Shown here piece after piece: positions 1 to 5,309 of a stretch of 5,314 nt of DNA (its first letter is position 1; each line of letters begins with the position of its first letter). Position numbers and translations under genes: made by a program. The notes beneath the pieces are model-generated. The model made no database searches and was not told where the DNA came from. It saw only the letters and a program-made list of their open reading frames with translations. The stretch comes from an uncultured Thermoleophilia bacterium (lineage in GTDB: Bacteria; Actinomycetota; Thermoleophilia; UBA2241), in contig CAIXSE010000852.1 of NCBI GenBank assembly GCA_903921965.1, forward strand, positions 1-5,314, in the 5' to 3' direction.

Positions 1-1
1 C

Positions 2-127
2 CGGGAAGGAGTAAGGTATGCCTTGGCGGAAATGACTGAGTTGAAGATGGTCGCTATCCGCGAGATGGACTGGCAGACCGGCGGACCGCCCACCGACGCC
101 TGCCTGCGCGAGCCGCTCGGGCCGTGA
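2..127 (+). CDS. C-terminal end of an unidentified protein, cut by the window edge
   Basis: One plus-strand frame is open from the window edge to a TGA at 125-127 and gives about 41 residues. The last 25 codons almost all end in G or C, as expected for coding DNA in this genome. The first 15 or so include several A- or T-ending codons (GAA, GGA, GTA, TAT, ACT), so codon use is mixed. The segment begins with a charged, helix-like stretch (ALAEMTELKMVAIREMD) and ends in a Gly/Pro-rich tail. I do not recognise the family. A separate start inside the window is possible: an ATG at 32 would give a 31-residue peptide. A good AAGGAG (6-11) precedes another ATG at 18, which reads only five codons and overlaps the ATG at 32 in an ATGA. 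A real gene tail is the simpler reading, but the evidence is thin because most of the gene would lie outside. Confidence 0.35.
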   Translation, partial: REGVRYALAEMTELKMVAIREMDWQTGGPPTDACLREPLGP

Positions 128-318
128 GGCCGGCGGGCCACGAGGCCCGCGAACGAGAGGCTCGGACGGGCAAGCGGCCGGAGGCGCCGGGGCTTGAAGA
201 GCCCGGAGCTCGGCCGGGAGCCACGAGGAAAGGAGGTTCGCGACATTGAGTAACTTACGGGGTGCGGCGCGCTAGTCGCCCCGCATGCGGTGAGCGCTAG
301 CGCGCCGCGCCACAGTCT
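128..318 (+). other. Gene-free structured stretch, possible untranslated RNA or 3' UTR
   Basis: No long reading frame with proper start and codon bias covers this stretch, but it is rich in inverted repeats. A perfect 7-bp hairpin sits at 133-139/144-150 with an ACGA loop. A nested set follows: 159-163 with 218-222, 175-180 with 211-216, and 190-194 with 200-204. AAGGAGG at 230-236 is a near-perfect Shine-Dalgarno sequence, yet the only frame nine bases downstream is a TTG-started 9-codon one (246-275: MSNLRGAAR) containing the rare codons AGT and TTA. The large hairpin listed at 261-311 follows, then the terminator at 319. This could be the 3' UTR of the upstream gene, a small RNA, or a short leader. 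Any G+C-rich sequence makes many chance stems, so the fold is tentative. Confidence 0.3.
261..311 (+). other. 15-bp inverted repeat (hairpin)
   Basis: Bases 261-275 pair with 297-311 over 15 positions, with a single G-U wobble (263/309). The 21-base loop contains a small palindrome (281-290). A weaker, mutually exclusive stem can form between 258-264 and 277-283. The TAG that ends the 9-codon frame from 246 lies in the left arm. The hairpin stands only seven bases before the terminator at 319, so both probably lie near the 3' end of one transcript. Confidence 0.5.
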
Positions 319-352
319 GGGGCGGCGGGTCTTCGGGCCCGCCGCCCCTCTT
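319..352 (+). terminator. Rho-independent terminator with UUCG loop, plus strand
   Basis: A 13-bp stem (319-331 with 336-348, one G-U pair) closes a UUCG tetraloop through a C-G pair, one of the most stable known loop types. TCTT follows on the plus strand. The minus-strand exit has no T run, so it points rightward. It would end whatever is transcribed from the left edge and insulate the gene at 586, whose own promoter lies after it. The short, interrupted U tract is the weak point, but such tracts are common in high-GC genomes. Confidence 0.7.
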
Positions 353-433
353 GCGTACGGGACCGGGTCCGTCCGCCGCCAACGGTCCCGGCTCGCCGGT
401 CGCGGCCGCCGGCCCCTCGCCCGCCGCCCGGAC

Positions 434-463
434 TTGTCCGGCCCGCGGGCGGTCTCCTAGAAT
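434..463 (+). promoter_or_regulatory. Housekeeping-type promoter for the secreted protein gene
   Basis: TTGTCC (434-439) and TAGAAT (458-463) match the -35 and -10 consensus at four and five of six positions, with an 18-base spacer. TAGAAT stands out as an A/T island in otherwise G+C-dominated DNA. The start of transcription would fall near 470, leaving a 5' untranslated region of about 115 bases before the ATG at 586. That leader begins with a 7-bp hairpin (472-478/484-490), and a second stem can form at 527-534/543-550. Confidence 0.55.
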
Positions 464-564
464 CGGCGGGCGACTCCGAGCCCCGGAGTCCTACGGGCGT
501 CGCGCCTAGGGAGCCGGGGCCGAGAGGGTGCGGCGGGAAACGGCCGCGCCTCCCGTCTTGGAAA

Positions 565-570
565 GGAGAG
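565..570 (+). promoter_or_regulatory. Ribosome binding site with unusually long spacer
   Basis: GGAGAG, within the AAAGGAG-type run 562-570, is the best Shine-Dalgarno match before the gene at 586. The spacer to the ATG is 15 bases, well above the usual 5-9. No in-frame ATG, GTG or TTG lies closer, and the signal peptide begins right at this ATG, so the start stands. Initiation may be weak or depend on leader folding. Confidence 0.5.
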
Positions 571-585
571 ACCGCGCAGGGCGCC

Positions 586-1725
586 ATGGCAGCTTCCCGT
601 CTGACCCGGTTCGCGCGTACCTCGGCTGCGCTCGTCGCCGTCGCCCTGGCGTGTGCGCTGTGCGCCGGGACCCCGGCCGCCGGCGCCGCGGACATCTCCA
701 CGTACACCGAGGGTCTCGCCTCCGCGCCGTTCTCCTTCCAGTCGCTCGACCCGTCCCTCACGGCCGGGCCGGTCGGCGACCAGCGCCTGCAGTTCGTCCT
801 CCCGGTGACCGGCGGCATGCCGGCCACGGCCGTCGCGACCACCGTGCCGCTCGACTTCGGCCGGCCGTCCCTGGACAAGGAGTTCCTCAGCATCACGTGG
901 GGCAGCGCCGTGCCGCGCGGCGCCAACCTGTTCGTCAGCTACAGCGTCGACGGACGCGCGTGGCTGCCGGCGATCGGCAGCCTCGGCTTCGACATCCCGG
1001 ACGGCACGCACGGCAGGACGATCGCCTACCGCGCGAGCCTGACGACGAGCGACCCGCAGTCGTCCCCCGTCCTCGCGTTCGTGACGATCGAGTACACCCG
1101 CTGGACCGGCGACCCGACGAAGCCGCCGGCCGGAGGCGGTGGCGGCGGCAGTCACCAGCCGGGCGCCACCCACAAGCCGGGCAGCGGGAGCTACACGTAC
1201 CCGCCCACGGGGGGCACGGCGCCCGGCCCGAGCTGGTCCTCGGGCGGCACCTACGGCGGCGCCTCGGGCGGCTCGGGCTACGGCACCGCGGGCTCGGGTG
1301 CGGGTACGGGTGGCTCGGGCGCCGGGAACGCCTCCGGGAGCGCCTCGCCGCAGCAGCCCGTCGTGCAGACCGCGGCGCAGCCGTCCGCGCAGGTGCCGGC
1401 ACCTCCGGCGTCCGCGTCTTCGCCGGCCGGGCCGTCGCAGGCGGTGAGCGGTCTGCCGGTCGATCCCGGCGCGCCCGCGGTCACCGGCGTCCCGCTCGAG
1501 ACCGTGTCCGAGAGCGGCCTCGCCGGCGGCGACGCCCCGGTGGCCGCGTCGGGGAGCTCCTCGTTCCCGTTCGGGCTGGTCGCCGCCGTCTCGGCCGCGC
1601 TCGCCCTGCTCTTCTTCGTACCCTGGCTCATCGGCGCCGCCGGTCTGCGCCGCATCACCGGCCACGACTTCGAGCACGCCCGCACCCTGGGCCCGTTCGG
1701 CATGCTCAAGCTGTTCAAACGCTGA
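586..1725 (+). CDS. Secreted membrane-tethered protein with beta-sandwich-like domain and Gly/Ser/Pro stalk
   Basis: This 379-residue protein has a clear architecture but no family I can name. Residues 1-34 form a signal peptide: a basic start (RLTRFAR), a hydrophobic core and an AGA cleavage site. Residues about 36-170 look like an all-beta extracellular domain. The SVDGRAW stretch followed by GRTIAYRASLTTSD and PVLAFVTIEY resembles a recurrent bacterial surface beta-sandwich of the carbohydrate-binding/LamG-like sort; that resemblance is by eye. Residues about 175-325 are a low-complexity Gly/Ser, then Pro/Ala/Val stalk without cysteines. A membrane helix (about 327-349) is followed by a short basic cytoplasmic tail ending LFKR. 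There is no LPXTG motif, so the helix itself is the likely anchor. The gene has its own promoter and converges on the tup operon with 25 bases between the stops, so a link to tungstate is not implied. A surface adhesin, sensor or envelope role is possible but unproven. Confidence 0.85.
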   Translation: MAASRLTRFARTSAALVAVALACALCAGTPAAGAADISTYTEGLASAPFSFQSLDPSLTAGPVGDQRLQFVLPVTGGMPATAVATTVPLDFGRPSLDKEFLSITWGSAVPRGANLFVSYSVDGRAWLPAIGSLGFDIPDGTHGRTIAYRASLTTSDPQSSPVLAFVTIEYTRWTGDPTKPPAGGGGGGSHQPGATHKPGSGSYTYPPTGGTAPGPSWSSGGTYGGASGGSGYGTAGSGAGTGGSGAGNASGSASPQQPVVQTAAQPSAQVPAPPASASSPAGPSQAVSGLPVDPGAPAVTGVPLETVSESGLAGGDAPVAASGSSSFPFGLVAAVSAALALLFFVPWLIGAAGLRRITGHDFEHARTLGPFGMLKLFKR

Positions 1726-1728
1726 GAC

Positions 1729-1742
1729 CCCGGCCGGCCGGG
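1729..1742. terminator. Palindrome between convergent genes, possible weak bidirectional terminator
   Basis: A perfect 14-bp G+C palindrome fills much of the 25-base gap between the two convergent stop codons. Allowing a four-base loop it gives only a 5-bp stem, and neither exit has a T run. Its position suits a shared terminator, but sequence support is poor. CGG/CCG-rich palindromes arise easily in this composition. Confidence 0.2.
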
Positions 1743-1750
1743 CCCGTCCG

Positions 1751-2230
1751 TCAGAACCCGGTCGTGATCTGGTCCTTGGACGTCACCGTCATGGTGGCCG
1801 TCCCGGAGCGGTCCTCGATCAGGCCGGTCGCCGAGATCAGCTGGCCGTCGTAGTACGAGGCGGGGTCCTTCGGGAAGTCCTTCAGCGCCGTCTTGGGGAT
1901 GACGACGACGAAGCGGCTCGGGTCGGGCGCCGGGGCCCCGACGTCGAGCGTGACCCCGCCGGCCCCGTCGCTCCCGGTGCCGCTCACAGGCCCCTGGACG
2001 GTGAGCTCCTCGCCGAAGCGCGAGGAGGCCTCGGTCCAGCTGATCGGCTCGTTCGACTTGAGCGGGCCCGGCGTGATGGTGCTCTCGGGGACGAGGCTGT
2101 TGGACGACGAGCAGCCGGCGAGGAGTGCCGCCGCGAGGAGCGCGGCCAGGAGGAGCACGAGCGCCGGCGCGCCGGCGGAAGGCCGGGCGAGCCTGCGGGC
2201 GCGGCTCGGTCTTCTGTCCCACCTGGTCAT
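1751..2230 (-). CDS. Small OB-fold lipoprotein, translationally coupled to tupC
   Basis: This 159-residue protein starts with a basic region, a hydrophobic run (about 23-37) and a lipobox L37-A38-G39-C40 followed by SSSN. It should be lipidated at C40 and held on the outer face of the membrane. After a short Ser/Pro linker, residues about 63-158 match a known OB-fold domain pattern: ISWTEA, then an LTVQGPV strand, RFVVVIP, DFPKDPASYYDGQ, an ISATGLI strand and a closing SKDQI. Such domains bind nucleic acids or other ligands in various proteins; the ligand here is unknown. Its ATG overlaps the tupC TGA in ATGA (2227-2230), and only a weak AGGA lies upstream inside tupC, so translation is probably coupled. 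Being last in the tup operon suggests an accessory role in oxyanion capture, complex assembly or tungstoenzyme export, all inference. It lacks the His-rich or heme-binding features expected of a CcmE-type OB protein. Confidence 0.85.
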   Translation of the reverse strand: MTRWDRRPSRARRLARPSAGAPALVLLLAALLAAALLAGCSSSNSLVPESTITPGPLKSNEPISWTEASSRFGEELTVQGPVSGTGSDGAGGVTLDVGAPAPDPSRFVVVIPKTALKDFPKDPASYYDGQLISATGLIEDRSGTATMTVTSKDQITTGF

Positions 2231-3354
2231 GAGGTCCTCGCTTGCTCGGGCTCGGCCGCCCGCCCCTGGGGGAGCAGCTGGATGGCGCTCGCCTTGACGG
2301 CAGCGTACACGGTCTGGCCCGGCCGCAGGTCGAGCTCTTCGCAGGCGGCCCGCGTGAGCAGCGCGTCGATGCGGTGCGAGCCCCAGTCCATCGAGACGAG
2401 GCGCGAGCGGCCGGCGGGGCGGAACCCGCGCACCGACGCTTCCAGGACGTTGCGCAGGCTGGTGCCGGCGGTCTCGGGCCGCGCCAGGAACACCATGACG
2501 TCATCGGGGTGGATGCAGGCGATGGCCGGCCCCGGCTCGCCGTCGGCGCACACCAGCTCGCCGCCGTCGGGAAGCACGAGCCGCACGGCGCCGGCCTCGT
2601 CGACGCGGACGGTCCCCTCCAGCCACACGTCGAGGCCGAGGTAGTCGGCCACGACCTGCGCGGCCGGGTTGTTGAACACGTCGGCCGTGGCGCCCTCCTG
2701 CACGACGGCGCCGTCGGCGAGGAAGGTGACGCGGCGGGCGACGGCCAGGGCCTCCTCGGTGTCGTGGGTCACCCACAGCACCGCCGTCGAGAGTCGGCGG
2801 AAGATGGCCTCGAGGTCCGCCAGCAGCTGGCGCCTGGTGGGCGGGTCGAGCGAGGCCATGGGCTCGTCCAGGAAGACGACGGCCGGGTCCACGGCGAGGG
2901 CCCGCGCGATGCTCACGCGCTGCGCCTCGCCGCCCGAGAGCCCGGAGCGGCGCCGGTCGGCGAGGTGCGCGATGCCGAGCATCTCCAGCGCCTCGTCGCT
3001 GCGGCGCCGCAGCTCATCGCCGTGCACGCCGCGGATCCTGAGGCCGCTCTCGACGTTGCCGCGCACCGTGGTGGCCAGCAGGTACGCCTGCTGGAACACG
3101 GCCGAGGTGGAGCGGCGCAGGCGCAGCCGGTCGCCGCCGCTGCGCACCGGCCGGCCCTCGAAGAGGAGCTCGCCGTCGGCCTTCTCGAGTCCGTTGAGGG
3201 CGCGCATGAGCGTCGTCTTCCCGGCCCCGTTCGGCCCGAGCAGCACGTGGATCTCGCCCTGCGCCAGAGCGAAGCGCTCCACGTGCACGAGCCGCTTGCC
3301 GCCGCGCACCACGCTGAGGTCGCGCGCCTCGATGATGGCCGGAGCCGCGGTCAC
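2227..3354 (-). CDS. tupC: Tungstate ABC transporter ATP-binding protein TupC
   Basis: TupC hydrolyses ATP on the cytoplasmic side to drive tungstate import through TupB. All nucleotide-binding motifs are intact in its 375 residues: Walker A GPNGAGKT (40-47), Q-loop Q88, signature LSGGEAQ (139-145), Walker B VVFLDE (159-164), D-loop SLD (168-170) and switch H197. Residues about 243-362 form a C-terminal regulatory region. Its end, with TSLRNVLEASVRGF (298-311) and PGQTVYAAVKASAIQLL (345-361), is a typical TOBE/MOP domain, as in ModC and WtpC, which bind oxyanion and can inhibit transport. The start is GTG at 3354: no earlier in-frame start exists, and GGAGG (3360-3364) lies five bases upstream. 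It follows tupB by 46 bases and overlaps the lipoprotein by four. ATPases of the molybdate, tungstate and Fe3+ groups look alike, so the tungstate assignment rests mainly on the neighbouring tupA and tupB. Confidence 0.9.
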   Translation of the reverse strand: MTAAPAIIEARDLSVVRGGKRLVHVERFALAQGEIHVLLGPNGAGKTTLMRALNGLEKADGELLFEGRPVRSGGDRLRLRRSTSAVFQQAYLLATTVRGNVESGLRIRGVHGDELRRRSDEALEMLGIAHLADRRRSGLSGGEAQRVSIARALAVDPAVVFLDEPMASLDPPTRRQLLADLEAIFRRLSTAVLWVTHDTEEALAVARRVTFLADGAVVQEGATADVFNNPAAQVVADYLGLDVWLEGTVRVDEAGAVRLVLPDGGELVCADGEPGPAIACIHPDDVMVFLARPETAGTSLRNVLEASVRGFRPAGRSRLVSMDWGSHRIDALLTRAACEELDLRPGQTVYAAVKASAIQLLPQGRAAEPEQARTS

Positions 3355-3359
3355 CCCGG

Positions 3360-3364
3360 CCTCC
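3360..3364 (-). promoter_or_regulatory. Ribosome binding site fixing the GTG start of tupC
   Basis: On the minus strand this reads GGAGG, with five bases to GTG at 3352-3354. It lies in the 46-base tupB-tupC gap, which shows no terminator or promoter, so the two genes are most likely cotranscribed. Confidence 0.7.
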
Positions 3365-3400
3365 GCCGCGGCACGACGACCCCCGTGTCCGGCCGCGCGC

Positions 3401-4105
3401 TCACGACTTCTGCTTGAGGCCGGCCTGCTGGATGAGCGTCATGGCGTAGTTGGTCGTGAACGAGAGGATCATGAGCACCACGGCCAGCGCCACCGCCGAG
3501 GCGAAGAGCCCCATGCTCACGTTGGTGACGATGCCTGTCGTGAGCACCTCGGTCTGGCCGATGATGTTGCCGCCCACCATGAGCACGGCGCCGACCTCGG
3601 AGATGACGCCGCCGAACGCCGCCATGACGGCCGCCATGAGCGGCACGCGGATCTCGCGGATGAGGAGCCAGAAGCTGCGCCAGCGGCCGGCGCCCAGCGC
3701 CATGATCTGCAGGCGGAAGCCGGGATCCAGCTGCTGCAGCGCCGCCAGCGAGAGGCCGGCGACGATCGGCAGCGCGATGAACACCTGGGCGATGATCATG
3801 GCCTGCACGGTGTACATGAGGTGCAGGCCGCCGAGCGGGCCGGTGCGCCACAGGAAGAGCGCGACGATGAGGCCCACGACCACCGGCGGCACGCCCATGC
3901 CCGTGTTGATGACGGCGACCACGAAGCGCCGACCGGGGAAGACGGTCAGGGCGATCGCCGAGCCCAGCGGGACGCCGATGAGCAGCGAGATGCCCAGGGC
4001 CGCGGCCGCGATGTACAGCGAGCGCAGCGCGATCTCGTAGGTGGAGGCGTCGCCCCCGAACAGCAGGCGGAGGGCCTCCCAGAAGCCCTGGAGTATGAAG
4101 TGCAT
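3401..4105 (-). CDS. tupB: Tungstate ABC transporter permease TupB
   Basis: TupB is the inner-membrane channel, expected to work as a homodimer with TupC and to receive tungstate from TupA. Its 234 residues are the usual length for the family. About five hydrophobic segments are visible (roughly 29-55, 61-85, 98-122, 156-178 and 203-225). MGVPPVVVGL (70-79) is a family hallmark. The region ALGAGRWRSFWLLIREIRVP (136-155) is the EAA-type cytoplasmic loop that docks on the ATPase. The stretch FGGVISEVGAV then VGGNI (164-181) is typical of TupB-like permeases rather than ModB. The ATG at 4105 has a strong GGGAGGAG (4109-4116) just upstream. The tail is short and basic (KQKS). tupC follows after 46 bases; tupA lies upstream beyond a 255-base structured gap. 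Confidence 0.92.
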   Translation of the reverse strand: MHFILQGFWEALRLLFGGDASTYEIALRSLYIAAAALGISLLIGVPLGSAIALTVFPGRRFVVAVINTGMGVPPVVVGLIVALFLWRTGPLGGLHLMYTVQAMIIAQVFIALPIVAGLSLAALQQLDPGFRLQIMALGAGRWRSFWLLIREIRVPLMAAVMAAFGGVISEVGAVLMVGGNIIGQTEVLTTGIVTNVSMGLFASAVALAVVLMILSFTTNYAMTLIQQAGLKQKS

Positions 4106-4167
4106 GTGCTCCTCCCGAGGCTCGCCACGTGCCCGGCGCCCCCGGCCGTACGGCGTCCGCCGCCGGG

Positions 4168-4272
4168 GGCCCTCGGCCGGACGCGACCCCGCGCCGGGGG
4201 GCGCCTCAGCCGGATGCGACCCGCCGCCGGGGCGCCTCAGCCGGATGCGACCCGCCGCCGAGGGCGCCTCAG
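4168..4272. repeat. Imperfect tandem repeat, unit about 31 bp, in the tupA-tupB gap
   Basis: Two adjacent units (4200-4230 and 4231-4261) are identical over their first 30 bases. They are followed by a partial third copy that keeps only the first ten bases (4263-4272). A diverged copy with small indels precedes them (about 4168-4199). Each full unit begins with the palindrome GGCGCC and carries the core TCAGCCGGATGCGACCC. Units recur at 31-32 bases, close to three helical turns, so equal faces of the DNA would be presented. The region lies between the terminator after tupA and the tupB ribosome binding site. It may be an operator cluster, an RNA-stability element or simply replication slippage in G+C-rich DNA. 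No clear -35/-10 pair is visible here. Confidence 0.8.
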
Positions 4273-4280
4273 CTTACCAA

Positions 4281-4315
4281 ACCGCCCCGCCGGGCCTGCG
4301 GCCCGGCGGGGCGGT
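4281..4315 (-). terminator. Terminator-like hairpin after tupA
   Basis: Bases 4282-4296 pair perfectly with 4300-4314 around a three-base loop, and the A-T pair 4281/4315 extends the stem to 16. On the minus strand, the direction of tupA, the stem is followed by TTTGGT, a short interrupted U tract; the other exit has none. It lies 45 bases after the tupA stop and before tupB. It may end most tupA transcripts, leak to tupBC, or protect the tupA message from 3' decay. Confidence 0.6.
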
Positions 4316-4324
4316 CGTGCCTGC

Positions 4325-4347
4325 GTCCGGGCGGGGCACGCCCGGAC
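4325..4347 (-). other. 9-bp hairpin directly after the tupA stop
   Basis: Bases 4325-4333 pair with 4339-4347 around a five-base loop. It begins 13 bases after the tupA stop codon and precedes the larger hairpin at 4281-4315, with no U tract of its own. Paired hairpins here could shield the tupA 3' end from exonucleases. Confidence 0.45.
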
Positions 4348-4360
4348 CTCCGTCAGTGGC

Positions 4361-5305
4361 TCAGAAGGGCTCGGAGATGGTGAAGGCGTTCGGGTAGAAC
4401 GGCGGCTGCTTGTACGTCGACTTGCCGTACTCGCCGATGGCCTTCTGGCCCTCGTAGCTCACGAACCACGCGGCGAGCCACTCGGCGGCCGGCGAGTTGA
4501 CCTGTTCGTGGACCTGCTGGTTCAGCAGGATGACCGAGTACTGGTTCTTGAGGTCGTCCTTCTTCTCCATGAGCTTGACCAGCGGCGTGAGCGTGCTCTG
4601 GTTCTTGAGCCACGTGGCCATGTCGGTGAGCGTGTAGGCGCCCTTCTCGGCGGTCACCTGGAGGCAGGGGAGCATACCGCCGGCCGCCGTGATGTACCAG
4701 GCGCCGGTGGGGGCCGTGGTGGCGCTCGTGGTCACACCGGCCGCGTACCAGAGCTGGAGCTCCTTCTTGTTGGTGCCGGAGCCGTCGCCGCGCGAGACGA
4801 AGGCCACCTGGCCTTCGCCGAGCTTGGCGCCGTAGGCGGCGATGCGCTTGAACGCGTCGGCGGCGTTCTTGGCCTTCTTGATCTTGGCCGGGTCGTTCTT
4901 GGGGCCGACGACGGTGAAGTAGTTGTAGGCCCACGGCAGGCGGAGGGTGGCCACGCCGTCGGTGAGGAGCTGCTTCTCGTCTGCGGGCGAGTGCACGATG
5001 AGCACGTCGGCGAGGCCGTCACGCGCGGCCTGGATGGCCTGGCCGGAGCCCACGTAGATGGGGTTCACCGTGATGTCGGGGTGCGCCAGGTTGTAGGCGG
5101 GGATCACGACGTCCTGCATGAGGCCGGAGTCGCGCACGCTCGTGGTGCTGTAGATGACCAGCTTCTTGTAGTCGGGGGCGCCCTTGCCGGCGGTGTGGCC
5201 GCTGCCGGCCGCCACGCTGGTGCCGACGAGCGCCGCGAGCGCCAGCGCCACCAGCGCGAGCACAAGCAGACCGCGCCGTGCGATCCTCGTCTTCGTACCT
5301 GCCAT
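4361..5305 (-). CDS. tupA: Tungstate-binding protein TupA, extracytoplasmic
   Basis: TupA captures tungstate outside the membrane and delivers it to TupBC. The 314 residues begin with a signal peptide (basic TRIARR, hydrophobic 12-28, cleavage near VAA, 31-33). The mature part shows the family pattern in order: STTSVRDSGL (53-62, equivalent to the TTTS oxyanion motif), VGSGQA (85-90), ADVLIVHSP (99-107), VVGPKNDP (132-139), FVSRGDGSGT (169-178) and GAYTLTD. These fit TupA/COG2998 rather than ModA or WtpA. Two things are unusual: the first Thr of TTTS is Ser, and there is no lipobox cysteine. The start ATG at 5303-5305 is preceded by GGAGG four bases upstream, at the window edge, so any promoter or tungstate-responsive element lies outside. 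It is the first visible tup gene and is separated from tupB by hairpins and repeats. Confidence 0.93.
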   Translation of the reverse strand: MAGTKTRIARRGLLVLALVALALAALVGTSVAAGSGHTAGKGAPDYKKLVIYSTTSVRDSGLMQDVVIPAYNLAHPDITVNPIYVGSGQAIQAARDGLADVLIVHSPADEKQLLTDGVATLRLPWAYNYFTVVGPKNDPAKIKKAKNAADAFKRIAAYGAKLGEGQVAFVSRGDGSGTNKKELQLWYAAGVTTSATTAPTGAWYITAAGGMLPCLQVTAEKGAYTLTDMATWLKNQSTLTPLVKLMEKKDDLKNQYSVILLNQQVHEQVNSPAAEWLAAWFVSYEGQKAIGEYGKSTYKQPPFYPNAFTISEPF

Positions 5306-5309
5306 CGTT

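Noticed and set aside
18..35. Five-codon frame MPWRK with a good AAGGAG before it and an ATGA junction
   Set aside because: Too short to support as a gene, and a longer frame reading through the same bases from the window edge explains the region better.
505..555. TPP-riboswitch-like wording (GGGAGCC, then GCCGAGAGGGTGCGGC) in the leader of the gene at 586
   Set aside because: The other conserved half of the TPP aptamer, with its ACCTGAT-type segment, is absent before the ATG, and the downstream gene has no link to thiamine.
297..926. Minus-strand frame opposite the gene-free region and signal peptide
   Set aside because: Low-complexity Arg/Gly/Pro composition typical of antisense in high-GC DNA, with no supporting motif.
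528..1853. Longer plus-strand frame overlapping the secreted protein gene
   Set aside because: It is Arg-rich shadow translation without signal peptide or domain logic and runs into the antisense of the lipoprotein; the frame from 586 has proper codon bias and architecture.
2242..3417. Long plus-strand frame opposite tupC
   Set aside because: The opposite strand encodes a complete ATPase with every motif; the plus frame is a His/Gly/Ala-rich shadow.
4206..4220. Resemblance of GCCGGATGCGAC to the head of enterobacterial REP elements
   Set aside because: The opposing arm of the REP palindrome is missing and the genome is clearly not enterobacterial; the short match is likely chance.
4168..4272. 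CRISPR array
   Set aside because: The repeats are directly adjacent with no spacers, only about three copies exist, and no cas gene is nearby.
4106..4360. Molybdenum/tungsten cofactor riboswitch or promoter ahead of tupB
   Set aside because: No recognisable aptamer core or -35/-10 pair is visible in the gap; the leader of tupA, where one would be expected, is outside the window.
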